Origin: DATJXG01 sp035500455
GTDB taxonomy: Bacteria > Acidobacteriota > Terriglobia > Terriglobales > Acidobacteriaceae
Direction of reading: 5' to 3'
Assembly: GCA_035500455.1 (NCBI GenBank)
Contig: DATJXG010000260.1
Location: forward strand, 1 to 5,536
Length of the DNA stretch: 5,536 bases
The position numbers and the translations under genes were made by a program. Under the pieces are notes generated by a model, which worked only from the letters and a program-made list of their open reading frames with translations, did no database searches and was not told the DNA's origin. This document shows, in pieces, positions 1 through 5,448 of this stretch. Position 1 is the first letter of the stretch. The number at the start of each line of letters is the position of its first letter.

Positions 1-699
1 ATTGAACTGGATCGCGTGCTCGGCATGGAAGCGAATTTTGCCGGCACTTCCTTTCTGACATTGGACAAGCTTCGCACTCTGCGCTACGGCAGCGACTTGG
101 TCAACATCGTTGCCGACGCGCGCCAGGAGCACGGCCCCGGCCTCGGCACCTTCGCGTTCGACGACGAAGGCGTGCCTGCGCAGTGTACTCCAATCATCAG
201 CAACGGACTGTTTACCGGATATCTCAGCTCGCGCGAGACGGCCCATCTGGTAGGCCTGGAGCGCTCGGGAGGGACGGTGCGCGCCGAAGGCTGGAACCGG
301 TTGCCGATGATCCGCATGACCAACGTCAGTATTTTGCCGGGAGAAAAACCCCTGACGCTGGAGCAGCTGATCTCCGATACCGACGACGGCATTCTGATGG
401 ACACCAACCGCTCCTGGTCGATCGACGACAAGCGCTACAACTTCCAGTTCGGCTGCGAAATAGGCTGGGAGATCAAGCACGGCAAGAAAACGCGCATGCT
501 GAAGAATCCGTCGTACTCGGGAATCACGACGGAGTTCTGGAATTCGATGGACGCCATCTGTTCGCGCGACGAGTGGACGCTGTGGGGCACCCCGAATTGC
601 GGCAAAGGCCAGCCGCAGCAGGTAATGGGAACAGGACATGGGGCCAGCCCGGCGAGGTTTAGAGGTGTCAAAGTGGGAAGCGCGTATCGAAGCATGTGA
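1..699 (+). CDS. tldD: TldD-family zinc metalloprotease, C-terminal part (5' end outside window)
   Basis: The reading frame is open from base 1 and ends at TGA 697-699, so this is the last 232 codons of a gene that begins upstream. The visible protein opens with IELDRVLGMEANFAGTSF, the segment that in TldD proteins directly follows the HExxxH zinc motif, so the two His ligands lie just outside the window. The third ligand is probably the Cys at codon 200 (bases 598-600) in the family motif PNCGKGQP. The family C-terminus (GTGHGASPARFRGVKVG) is intact. In E. coli TldD pairs with TldE/PmbA to form a protease that trims the microcin B17 precursor and degrades CcdA; the natural substrate here is unknown. 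The partner pmbA follows, separated by a small inserted cassette. Family assignment is firm; catalytic competence depends on the unseen motif. Confidence 0.93.
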   Translation: MELDRVLGMEANFAGTSFLTLDKLRTLRYGSDLVNIVADARQEHGPGLGTFAFDDEGVPAQCTPIISNGLFTGYLSSRETAHLVGLERSGGTVRAEGWNRLPMIRMTNVSILPGEKPLTLEQLISDTDDGILMDTNRSWSIDDKRYNFQFGCEIGWEIKHGKKTRMLKNPSYSGITTEFWNSMDAICSRDEWTLWGTPNCGKGQPQQVMGTGHGASPARFRGVKVGSAYRSM

Positions 700-732
700 T
701 GTTGTCACAGACAGGAATGGGTTGTGGGCGGT

Positions 733-768
733 AGCATTTGGCACTTAGCACTTGGCATTTAGCCATTT
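733..768 (+). repeat. Left heptad repeat array / inverted repeat arm of the S23 cassette
   Basis: Five consecutive units of the form RGCAYTT: AGCATTT, GGCACTT, AGCACTT, GGCATTT and AGCCATTT, the last with one extra base. The array begins 33 bases after the tldD stop and ends just before the ribosome binding site of the four-helix-bundle gene. It is the inverted partner of 1141-1176: both arms are 36 bases, 30 of 36 positions are complementary, and three of the six mismatches could be G-U pairs in RNA. In a one-unit-shifted register, 745-763 and 1153-1171 are perfectly complementary over 19 bases. Confidence 0.9.
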
Positions 769-770
769 GA

Positions 771-775
771 AGGAG
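771..775 (+). promoter_or_regulatory. Ribosome binding site of the S23-like gene
   Basis: AGGAG lies 7 bases before the ATG at 783 and directly after the left heptad array. If the two arms pair in the mRNA, this site sits in the loop next to the stem base, so translation of the small gene could be sensitive to that structure. The regulatory effect is inference. Confidence 0.75.
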
Positions 776-782
776 TGCCGAC

Positions 783-1157
783 ATGAAAGATTTTAGGGAT
801 CTGCAAGTGTGGGAGAAGGCACATCGGGTGACTCTGGACATATACAGAGCAACGGCTGGATTTCCACGACAAGAAATGTACGGGTTGACGAGTCAGATTC
901 GCCGCTGCAGTGCTTCTGTTGCCGCCAACATTGCGGAAGGATGCGGAAGACGAGGTAACGGAGAGTTTCATCGTTTTCTGCAAATCGCTTCAGGATCTGC
1001 AAGCGAACTCGATTATCACTTGCTGCTGGCTCGTGACCTCGAGTTTCTAACAAACGGGAACTATCAAGAATTGGCAAAATGCCTGGCAGAAGTGCGCAGG
1101 ATGCTCACCGCGCTGATCTTAAAGGTCGACTCCGAGCGCCATATGGCTAAGTGCTAA
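783..1157 (+). CDS. Four-helix-bundle protein of the 23S rRNA intervening-sequence (S23/IVP) family
   Basis: This 124-residue protein has the family's usual length and hallmarks: an N-terminal FRDLQVWEKAHRVTLDIYRAT, a middle YGLTSQIRRCSASVAANIAEGCGR and then EFHRFLQIASGSASELDYHLLLARDL. Four helices are expected at about residues 1-26, 33-53, 61-86 and 93-117. Relatives are encoded inside intervening sequences of bacterial 23S rRNA genes and at many intergenic sites. They share a fold with the Avd accessory protein of diversity-generating retroelements, but no reverse transcriptase is visible here. The molecular role is not established; nucleic-acid binding by the basic pentamer is plausible. 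The start is fixed by AGGAG seven bases upstream. The last codons (HMAKC and TAA) are encoded by the right-hand heptad repeat. GC content is near one half, lower than the flanking tldD and pmbA genes, which suggests the cassette was inserted between them. Confidence 0.93.
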   Translation: MKDFRDLQVWEKAHRVTLDIYRATAGFPRQEMYGLTSQIRRCSASVAANIAEGCGRRGNGEFHRFLQIASGSASELDYHLLLARDLEFLTNGNYQELAKCLAEVRRMLTALILKVDSERHMAKC

Positions 1158-1176
1158 ATGCCAAGTGCTAAATGCT
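1141..1176 (-). repeat. Right heptad repeat array / inverted repeat arm of the S23 cassette
   Basis: Read on the minus strand this is AGCATTT, AGCACTT, GGCATTT, AGCACTT and AGCCATAT: five RGCAYTT-type units, the last with one extra base as in the left arm. It overlaps two coding signals. The small gene's stop TAA (1155-1157) uses the end of one unit and the start of the next, and the pmbA start ATG (1172-1174) lies inside the outermost unit. It pairs with 733-768. Confidence 0.9.
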
Positions 1177-2554
1177 AGACCAAGCCCAAGCCGCAAGCGT
1201 CTTCAGCAAGATCTGCAAGCTCTCGTCGGCTGACGAGGTCGAGGCGCTGATCTACAGCGGGCATTCCGCCCTTACTCGCTTTGCCAACAACACTATTCAC
1301 CAGAACGTCGAGGAGGAAAACTCCAGCGTCTCGGTGCGGACGGTGTTTGGCGGGAGGACGGCGCGGGCGACTACCAATAAGTTCGATGATGAGAGTCTGC
1401 GGCGCGTGGTGCAGGCCTCGGAGGGCCTGGCTAAGGTACAGCAGGTTGATCCTGACTTGCTGCCGATGCCGAAAGACGGGGGCGAGGGCGCCACACAGGT
1501 TGTGCCGTCCCGTTATTTCGAGCAGACGGCCGCGATCACTCCCGAGCTTCGGGCTGAATCGGTCAAGAAGATTGTGGGTATCGCCGAGCGGCATAAGCTC
1601 ACAGTCGCTGGCATTTACTCCAGTGCCGAAGCGTCGGAGGGCATTTTCAACTCCCGCGGGCTCTCGGACTGGCATACGCTCACCTCGTCTGAAATCTCTG
1701 TGACGATGCTGGCCGGCGATTCCTCGGGCTGGCAGAAAGCCAACTCGCCCAACGTCGCGAATCTCGATGCCGTCGCGCTGGCGGAACTTGCCGCCAAGAA
1801 AGCGGCGGATTCCGCCCAACCTCGGGAAATCCCTGCGGGGAAGTACACCGTAATCCTGGAACCTGCCGCGGTGCTGGACATGGCCGGCTTTATGTTCTGG
1901 GACTTCGGCGGCATGGCCATTCTCGATCAGCGATCGTTTCTCAATAACCGCGTCGGCACGCAAGTCTTCGGCGAGAACATCAACATCTGGGACGACGCCA
2001 ATCATCCCTTGCAGTCGGGATCGATCTTTGACGGGGAAGGCGTGCGGAGGCAGCGCGTGCAGTTGGTGGAGAATGGCGTGGTCAGGCAACTGGTTTATGC
2101 GCGAGCGACCGCGGAGAAGATGAAAAAGTCGGAGTATAAAGACAAGGTCGGTCCCATCCAGCCGACCGGCCATGGCTTTGCGCTGCCCAATGAGATGGGG
2201 GAAGCGCCTCTCCACATCGTGTTCGAGCCCCCAGCCGAGCCGAAGTCGCTGCAACAGATGATTGCCGGCACCGAGCGTGGGATTCTAGTGACCCGGCTGT
2301 GGTATATCCGCGAAGTCGATCCTTACGAAAAAATCCTCACCGGCATGACCCGCGACGGAACTTTCTACGTCGAGAATGGTGAGGTCCGTTACGGAGTGCG
2401 CAACTTCCGCTTCAACGAAAGCCTGGTCCACATGTTCTCCAATGTCGAGGAGATGGGGACCCCGGTCCGCGCCAGCGGCGAAGAGTCATTCGACATGGTG
2501 GTGCCGGCCATGAAGGTGCGGGAGTTCAACTTTACAGAAGTGACGAAGTTTTAG
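1172..2554 (+). CDS. pmbA: PmbA/TldE-like, TldD-family protein without the zinc motif
   Basis: This 460-residue protein matches the TldD/PmbA family over its full length: an N-terminal domain with the pattern ALTRFANNTIHQNV and FGGRTARATTN, a middle FNSRGLSDWH (from residue 159) and a C-terminal TRDGTFYVENGEVRYGVRNFRF (from residue 393). No HExxxH is present, as expected for the TldE/PmbA subunit, which is thought to complete the active chamber around the zinc subunit TldD. The ATG at 1172 suits the family N-terminus, but it lies inside the outermost heptad of the preceding repeat and has no clear Shine-Dalgarno sequence. It is 14 bases after the stop of the small gene, so translation may depend on re-initiation. 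An in-cell role (peptide maturation or toxin-antitoxin turnover) is known only from other bacteria. Confidence 0.93.
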   Translation: MLDQAQAASVFSKICKLSSADEVEALIYSGHSALTRFANNTIHQNVEEENSSVSVRTVFGGRTARATTNKFDDESLRRVVQASEGLAKVQQVDPDLLPMPKDGGEGATQVVPSRYFEQTAAITPELRAESVKKIVGIAERHKLTVAGIYSSAEASEGIFNSRGLSDWHTLTSSEISVTMLAGDSSGWQKANSPNVANLDAVALAELAAKKAADSAQPREIPAGKYTVILEPAAVLDMAGFMFWDFGGMAILDQRSFLNNRVGTQVFGENINIWDDANHPLQSGSIFDGEGVRRQRVQLVENGVVRQLVYARATAEKMKKSEYKDKVGPIQPTGHGFALPNEMGEAPLHIVFEPPAEPKSLQQMIAGTERGILVTRLWYIREVDPYEKILTGMTRDGTFYVENGEVRYGVRNFRFNESLVHMFSNVEEMGTPVRASGEESFDMVVPAMKVREFNFTEVTKF

Positions 2555-2576
2555 AGGGAAAGAGGCCCGCATCCGA

Positions 2577-2620
2577 GCCGCCGCCTTTCTCCGTGGTCTC
2601 GGCGGCCTTTCTTTGCGTTT
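2577..2620 (+). terminator. Weak candidate terminator after pmbA
   Basis: GCCGCCG (2577-2583) can pair with CGGCGGC (2600-2606) across a 16-base loop, and the stem is followed by the T-rich CTTTCTTTGCGTTTT. It starts 22 bases after the pmbA stop. The loop is long and the T run is interrupted, so it may be only part of the repeat-rich spacer. Confidence 0.35.
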
Positions 2621-2707
2621 TCGGCGTCTAAGGTTTCTGCCTCCATCGGCTGAACCAAAACCCTAAATCGCCGAGGGAACGGAGAACATCCGCCGAGGGG
2701 CGCCGAG
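2589..2707. repeat. Intergenic imperfect inverted repeat with CGCCGAG motifs
   Basis: The left arm CTCCGTGGTCTCGGCGG (2589-2605) is an imperfect reverse complement of 2669-2684: 13 of 16 positions agree. Inside it, TCGGCG plus TAAGGTTT (2621-2636) faces AAAACCCTAAATCGCCGA (2657-2674). CGCCGAG recurs at 2669, 2691 and 2701. No convincing gene covers the spacer. It looks like a dispersed non-coding repeat rather than a decayed gene; copy number in the genome cannot be seen from here. Confidence 0.5.
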
Positions 2708-2761
2708 AACTGCGTCTTCTGCCTGCCTGGAGGCTCCCTGCCGGGCATCTGAAAGTCGCAC

Positions 2762-2794
2762 GTCTTTCGTCTGCAATCCCATGATCCGAAAGAC
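2762..2794 (+). other. Hairpin in the spacer upstream of the PilZ gene
   Basis: GTCTTTCG (2762-2769) and CGAAAGAC (2787-2794) are perfectly complementary, with a 17-base loop and TTTAGTTCCTATTTCCT following. It could be a terminator or a leader element of the PilZ transcript. No known riboswitch consensus was recognised, including the GEMM cyclic-di-GMP type. Nothing else was found in the remaining spacer to 2926. Confidence 0.35.
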
Positions 2795-2926
2795 TTTAGT
2801 TCCTATTTCCTCCATGACTTCGGTAACTTTGCACTGCTGATTCCGGGGTGTAAGCTTCGGGCTTGATGGCGCAAATTCAACCACCTGGCGGCCACGAGCA
2901 TACGAGTGCGCCACCCAAGCCCCAGG

Positions 2927-2934
2927 AAGGAGGT
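2927..2934 (+). promoter_or_regulatory. Strong Shine-Dalgarno site that decides the PilZ start
   Basis: AAGGAGGT is a full anti-16S match and lies 6 bases before GTG 2941. This makes GTG 2941 a better start than the in-frame ATG at 2866, which has no such site and would add a Pro/Gly-rich stretch of 25 residues. Confidence 0.85.
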
Positions 2935-2940
2935 GCACCC

Positions 2941-3279
2941 GTGTCGGAAGCAATGGCCAGCACTGGCTCGAGGCATTACACAGACTTGCAAAGCGCGGCT
3001 CGCTTTCCTATCAAACTTCCGGTGGCAGTGAAGTCACTGGGAGGGGAAAGTCATACCGAAACGACCAACATTTCCTCCAACGGGGTGCTCTTCCAACTGG
3101 ACTCAGAAATGCCTGTAGGCTCGCCGGTGAACTTCACCATCTCGCTGCCGGGCAGCATTCTGGGATCGCAGGCCGACGTGCAGATCGACTGCCGCGGCCG
3201 GGTGGCCCGCAGCTTTGAAGAAGAAGGCCGGCGCGGCGTGGGTGTAGTGATCGACGAGTATCGATTTGAACGCGGGTAA
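2941..3279 (+). CDS. Single-domain PilZ protein with degenerate RxxxR motif
   Basis: The 112-residue protein is essentially one PilZ domain, the family that binds cyclic di-GMP and controls motility, polysaccharide or biofilm functions. The second signature, NxSxxG, is intact as NISSNG (residues 43-48). At the first signature the sequence reads QSAAR (residues 17-21), so the first Arg of RxxxR is replaced by Gln while the second Arg remains. Ligand binding may therefore be weak or altered. The end of the domain (RGVGVVIDEYRF) is typical. GTG 2941 is preferred because of AAGGAGGT upstream; ATG 2866 would give 137 residues. A response-regulator-like gene follows after 18 bases, so the two are probably co-transcribed. 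The target or partner is unknown. Confidence 0.88.
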   Translation: MSEAMASTGSRHYTDLQSAARFPIKLPVAVKSLGGESHTETTNISSNGVLFQLDSEMPVGSPVNFTISLPGSILGSQADVQIDCRGRVARSFEEEGRRGVGVVIDEYRFERG

Positions 3280-3297
3280 AACCGCAGGAGACTGATC

Positions 3298-4152
3298 GTG
3301 AGTGCTCCGGTGAGTGTGGGAGATATCGGACGGCCGCGGGAAGGCGGCGATGAGGAGCAGTTCATCCGCGTGATCGTCGCGGATACGCAGGCGATCTTCC
3401 GCGCCGGGCTGCGCAAGATCTTCGCCGTCGAAGACGATATCCGCGTCATCGGCCAGGCCGAAACCATCTCCCAGACCATGGCCGCCGCCAAGAAGTTCTC
3501 CGGCGACATCCTAATTTTTGAAGCTGCGCTGGCGGAAAATCCCGTCGAAGCGGTTTCTGAACTTTTGCGTCAGAGCCCGTCGCTGCGGCTGGTTGTGCTA
3601 ACCGCCGAAGCGAATGAGGAGCTGACGCTGGAATTGTTCCGGCGCGGAGCGCACGGCATCGTATCGCGCGAGATCGAGCCTGAGCTACTGCTGGACTGCA
3701 TTCGCAAGGTGGCCACGGGCGAGCCGTGGCTGGACGCCCGAGGCATCCACTGGGTGATGGAAGCGTATCGCACCCAGGGCACGCGGCCCGCGGGTTCGCG
3801 CTCCAAGGTGCAGTTGACGCCCAAGGAGTCGCTCATCGTCTCCTGCGTAACCCAGGGGATGAAGAACAAGGAAATCGCCTCGCGCGTGGGGACCACCGAG
3901 CAGGTGGTGAAAAACTATCTGCGTAAGGTCTACGACAAGCTTGGCGTTGCCGACCGCCTGGAACTGGCGCTCTATTGCCTCAATAACCGCGTGGAAGGCG
4001 TCGGCCGGGCCACACTGGCCGCCGCCGCGCCCCCAGCCCCGGCCTCCGGAAACGGCACGCCTGCCGTAGCCGCCGCCGCAGCAGCTGGTGCTGGAGCAGG
4101 CAGCAGCTCAGTGGTGATCGTGAATCCACCCAACTCAACCGAGAAAATCTAG
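3298..4152 (+). CDS. NarL/LuxR-family regulator with a pseudo-receiver domain
   Basis: The 284-residue protein has a receiver-like domain (about 22-140) and a LuxR-type helix-turn-helix (about 173-228: LTPKESLIVSCVTQGMKNKE, then IASRVGTTEQVVKNYLRKVY). In the receiver, the usual acidic pair is reduced to Asp29-Thr30, the phospho-acceptor Asp position is Glu75 (codon GAA 3520-3522), Thr102 is kept and the conserved Lys is Arg124. Normal phosphorelay is thus unlikely; Glu may mimic a fixed active state, or the domain may sense another signal. No histidine kinase gene is nearby. The C-terminus (about 238-284) is an Ala/Gly/Pro-rich low-complexity tail that is unusual for this family. AGGAG seven bases before GTG 3298 supports the start. 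The DNA target is unknown; the upstream PilZ gene suggests a cyclic-di-GMP-linked process. Confidence 0.9.
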   Translation: MSAPVSVGDIGRPREGGDEEQFIRVIVADTQAIFRAGLRKIFAVEDDIRVIGQAETISQTMAAAKKFSGDILIFEAALAENPVEAVSELLRQSPSLRLVVLTAEANEELTLELFRRGAHGIVSREIEPELLLDCIRKVATGEPWLDARGIHWVMEAYRTQGTRPAGSRSKVQLTPKESLIVSCVTQGMKNKEIASRVGTTEQVVKNYLRKVYDKLGVADRLELALYCLNNRVEGVGRATLAAAAPPAPASGNGTPAVAAAAAAGAGAGSSSVVIVNPPNSTEKI

Positions 4153-4233
4153 TTTCTGCGCCGGGGCCACGTTCCTTGGCTTCGCTCGGTGATATATTTC
4201 TTAGCTGGCTAATCCACAATTGCGAGGCAAACC

Positions 4234-4719
4234 GTGAAGGGCGACGCTAAAGTCATTGCCGTGCTCAGCGAGGTTTTGAAAGCGGAGCTGACCGCCATCA
4301 ACCAGTACTTCCTGCACGCCGAGATGTGCAACAACTGGGGCTATTACAAGCTGGGAAAACTGGCCCGCAAAGAGTCGATCGAGGAAATGCAGCACGCCGA
4401 GATCCTGATGGAGCGCATCTTGTATCTCGACGGCACGCCCAACATGTCCGACTATTTCAAGATCAATATCGGGCAGAACGTGAAGGCGCAACTCACCAAC
4501 GACCTGAACCTGGAGTATGACGCGGTAAAGCGCCTGAATTCCGGTATCGAAACCTGCGTCAAAGTGGGCGACAATGGCTCGCGCGAGTTGCTCAGCAAGA
4601 TCCTGAGCGATGAGGAACACCACATCGACTGGCTTGAGGGCCAGCTCAACGTAATCAAAGAAATCGGCATCGAGAATTACCTGGCGCAGCAGATCGAAGG
4701 CGACGCCAACGATAAGTAG
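4234..4719 (+). CDS. bfr: Bacterioferritin
   Basis: The 161-residue protein is a bacterioferritin, a 24-subunit cytoplasmic shell that oxidises Fe(II) and stores ferric iron. All ferroxidase-centre ligands are present at the positions known from E. coli Bfr: Glu18, Glu51, His54, Glu94, Glu127 and His130. Met52, which coordinates the intersubunit haem, is also present, so this is a haem-binding, catalytically complete form and not a Dps or plain ferritin. Length is normal. The GTG start at 4234 has GAGG six bases upstream and puts Glu18 and the others in the family register. The 81-base gap from the regulator gene contains the AT-rich GATATATTTCTTA, a possible -10 region, but no convincing -35 or Fur box was identified. 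It may be transcribed separately or by read-through. Confidence 0.97.
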   Translation: MKGDAKVIAVLSEVLKAELTAINQYFLHAEMCNNWGYYKLGKLARKESIEEMQHAEILMERILYLDGTPNMSDYFKINIGQNVKAQLTNDLNLEYDAVKRLNSGIETCVKVGDNGSRELLSKILSDEEHHIDWLEGQLNVIKEIGIENYLAQQIEGDANDK

Positions 4720-4725
4720 AGGTAC

Positions 4726-4867
4726 GGCGCGGGCGCTCCGTCCCGCGAAATATTTCGATCTTAACTGAACTTAAGAACATATCGGGCCAGGGCAGTCGAA
4801 GGGGTAGTGGCTGCTTATCTTTTGAAATGATGACAACCCACTGGCGGGACGGACGAGGGCCCGCGCC
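4726..4867. repeat. REPIN-like pair of inverted GC hairpins
   Basis: Left half: GGCGCGGGC (4726-4734) and TCCGTCCCGC (4737-4746). Right half: their reverse complements GCGGGACGGA (4844-4853) and GCCCGCGCC (4859-4867). Each half also folds by itself: CGCGGG 4728-4733 with CCCGCG 4742-4747, and GCGGG 4844-4848 with CCCGC 4860-4864. Two REP-like hairpins in opposite orientation about 100 bases apart is the REPIN layout. No RAYT transposase is in the window. The left hairpin, 8 bases after the bfr stop, might also slow or end transcription, though no strong T run follows. The inner part holds the 12-base palindrome CGAAATATTTCG (4746-4757) and TCTTAA-N6-TTAAGA (4759-4776). Confidence 0.6.
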
Positions 4868-4875
4868 ACACTGAT

Positions 4876-4904
4876 TTGCCCGCCGCCGGCTGCGGCCCTA
4901 TACT
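4876..4904 (+). promoter_or_regulatory. Sigma70-like promoter for the tRNA-Ser locus
   Basis: TTGCCC (4876-4881) and TATACT (4899-4904) are separated by 17 bases. The -10 matches five of six consensus positions and the -35 four of six. Transcription would start near 4911, about 50 bases before the tRNA. Confidence 0.55.
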
Positions 4905-4959
4905 CAAAGCGGGAGTTGCGGCGCCAGTCGCAGTGCGCTTCCCATCACAAACAGCCGCG

Positions 4960-5030
4960 GGAGAGATGGCCGAGTGGCTGAAGGCGCACGCTTGGAAAGC
5001 GTGTTTACTCGAAAGGGTAACGTGGGTTCG
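4960..5030 (+). tRNA. tRNA-Ser(GGA), 3' part missing; probable pseudo-tRNA or recombination remnant
   Basis: From GGAGAGA (4960-4966) the sequence is a canonical class II serine tRNA. It has the D-arm block GGCCGAGTGGCTGAAGGC and the anticodon stem CACGC/GCGTG (4987-4991 and 4999-5003), with loop TTGGAAA and anticodon GGA at 4994-4996. The long variable arm is TACTC-GAAA-GGGTA (5006-5019), and the T stem GTGGG (5022-5026) is followed by TTCG. After 5030 the expected T-loop end, CCCAC and TCTCTCC are absent. The next bases (CCTGCCTCGG) pair poorly with the T stem and not with the acceptor 5' strand, and no matching 3' half was found up to the window end. A functional tRNA is therefore unlikely from this copy unless the sequence is misassembled here. 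Confidence 0.8.
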
Positions 5031-5115
5031 CCTGCCTCGGCTGCTCTACGAGATACGAGCGGGTCCCTTCAAGGCTGGCAGTATAGGCGTGTACACTCCA
5101 AAAAAGCAAAAGTGC

Positions 5116-5146
5116 TCACGCACCTTGACGCAGCAGGTGTGCGTGA
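5116..5146 (+). other. Hairpin upstream of the small downstream gene
   Basis: TCACGCA (5116-5122) is perfectly complementary to TGCGTGA (5140-5146), and ACC/GGT can extend the stem inward across a small bulge. It ends 16 bases before the ribosome binding site of the small gene at 5173 and overlaps the alternative ATG at 5146. It could be a leader hairpin; function is unknown. Confidence 0.35.
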
Positions 5147-5172
5147 TGTCACAATGGCGGGGGAGAGTCCCA

Positions 5173-5376
5173 ATGATTCAGCTATGGTATGACCAAATTG
5201 GCGCTAAGCAGGAAATTACAGTCGTTGCACACGACGAGCGACACGCGGCGTTGCTTCTGTCGCAAGCGGGCATTCCGCTTAACCGCCTGAACCGGACCAT
5301 GATCGGAAACGCTGCATATAACCATCCCGCAATGGTTCTTGGGCCAATCGAGGACCCCTGCAAGCCGGTCAGATAG
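5173..5376 (+). CDS. Small unrecognised protein, 67 residues
   Basis: I do not recognise this protein. From ATG 5173 it runs MIQLWYDQIGAKQEITVVAH and continues to DPCKPVR. It is soluble-looking, with no signal peptide or membrane segment. The N-terminal half alternates hydrophobic residues in a beta-like ITVVA and is followed by a likely helix (ERHAALLLSQAG). The start is supported by GGAG seven bases upstream (5162-5165). An in-frame ATG at 5146 would add nine residues. Reading further upstream runs through the tRNA and is not credible. It lies alone in the stretch beyond the broken tRNA-Ser, which suggests it belongs to inserted or unrelated DNA. Whether it is expressed is open. Confidence 0.5.
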   Translation: MIQLWYDQIGAKQEITVVAHDERHAALLLSQAGIPLNRLNRTMIGNAAYNHPAMVLGPIEDPCKPVR

Positions 5377-5448
5377 AGCGCCCTCTTACCTTCACAAATA
5401 GTGCGATGCTGCCTCGCTCCGCGGCGCTCACTCGCTGACCTGGCCGAG

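Larger units (their letters stand above)
733..1176 (+). mobile_element. Putative S23/IVP cassette bounded by inverted heptad arrays
   Basis: The 444-base unit consists of a 36-base heptad array, a ribosome binding site, a 124-codon four-helix-bundle gene and a 36-base inverted heptad array. It sits between two genes that commonly form a tight operon. Its layout resembles the intervening sequences of 23S rRNA, where an S23 ORF lies inside a region whose ends pair. No target-site duplication is visible next to the arms (GGGCGGT on the left, AGACCAA on the right), and there is no transposase or integrase. Mobility is therefore inferred from structure and lower GC, not shown. It could instead be an anciently fixed regulatory insertion. 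Confidence 0.55.

Noticed and set aside
783..1157. Diversity-generating retroelement (S23-like gene as Avd)
   Set aside because: No reverse transcriptase, template repeat or variable repeat is visible; the protein and its repeats fit an intervening-sequence-type cassette better.
733..1176. Heptad repeats as a CRISPR array or integron-type site
   Set aside because: The units are 7 bases with no spacers, and no cas or integrase gene is present.
1175..2254. Long open frame on the minus strand (359 codons) opposite pmbA
   Set aside because: It is fully antisense to a clear TldD-family gene, has an Arg/His-rich composition typical of GC-rich antisense frames, and shows no recognisable family.
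2700..2862. Cyclic-di-GMP (GEMM) riboswitch upstream of the PilZ gene
   Set aside because: The conserved GEMM blocks were not found; only a simple 8-bp hairpin is present.
2866..2940. Longer PilZ protein starting at ATG 2866
   Set aside because: The extension is low-complexity and lacks a ribosome binding site, whereas GTG 2941 has AAGGAGGT at ideal spacing.
4176..4198. Promoter TTGGCT ... TATATT before bfr
   Set aside because: The spacing is only 11 bases, too short for a sigma70 promoter, and no -35 at 16-18 bases was seen.
4876..5172. Open frame upstream of and continuous with the small gene at 5173
   Set aside because: It would run through the promoter and the tRNA-Ser sequence; the credible start with a ribosome binding site is at 5173.
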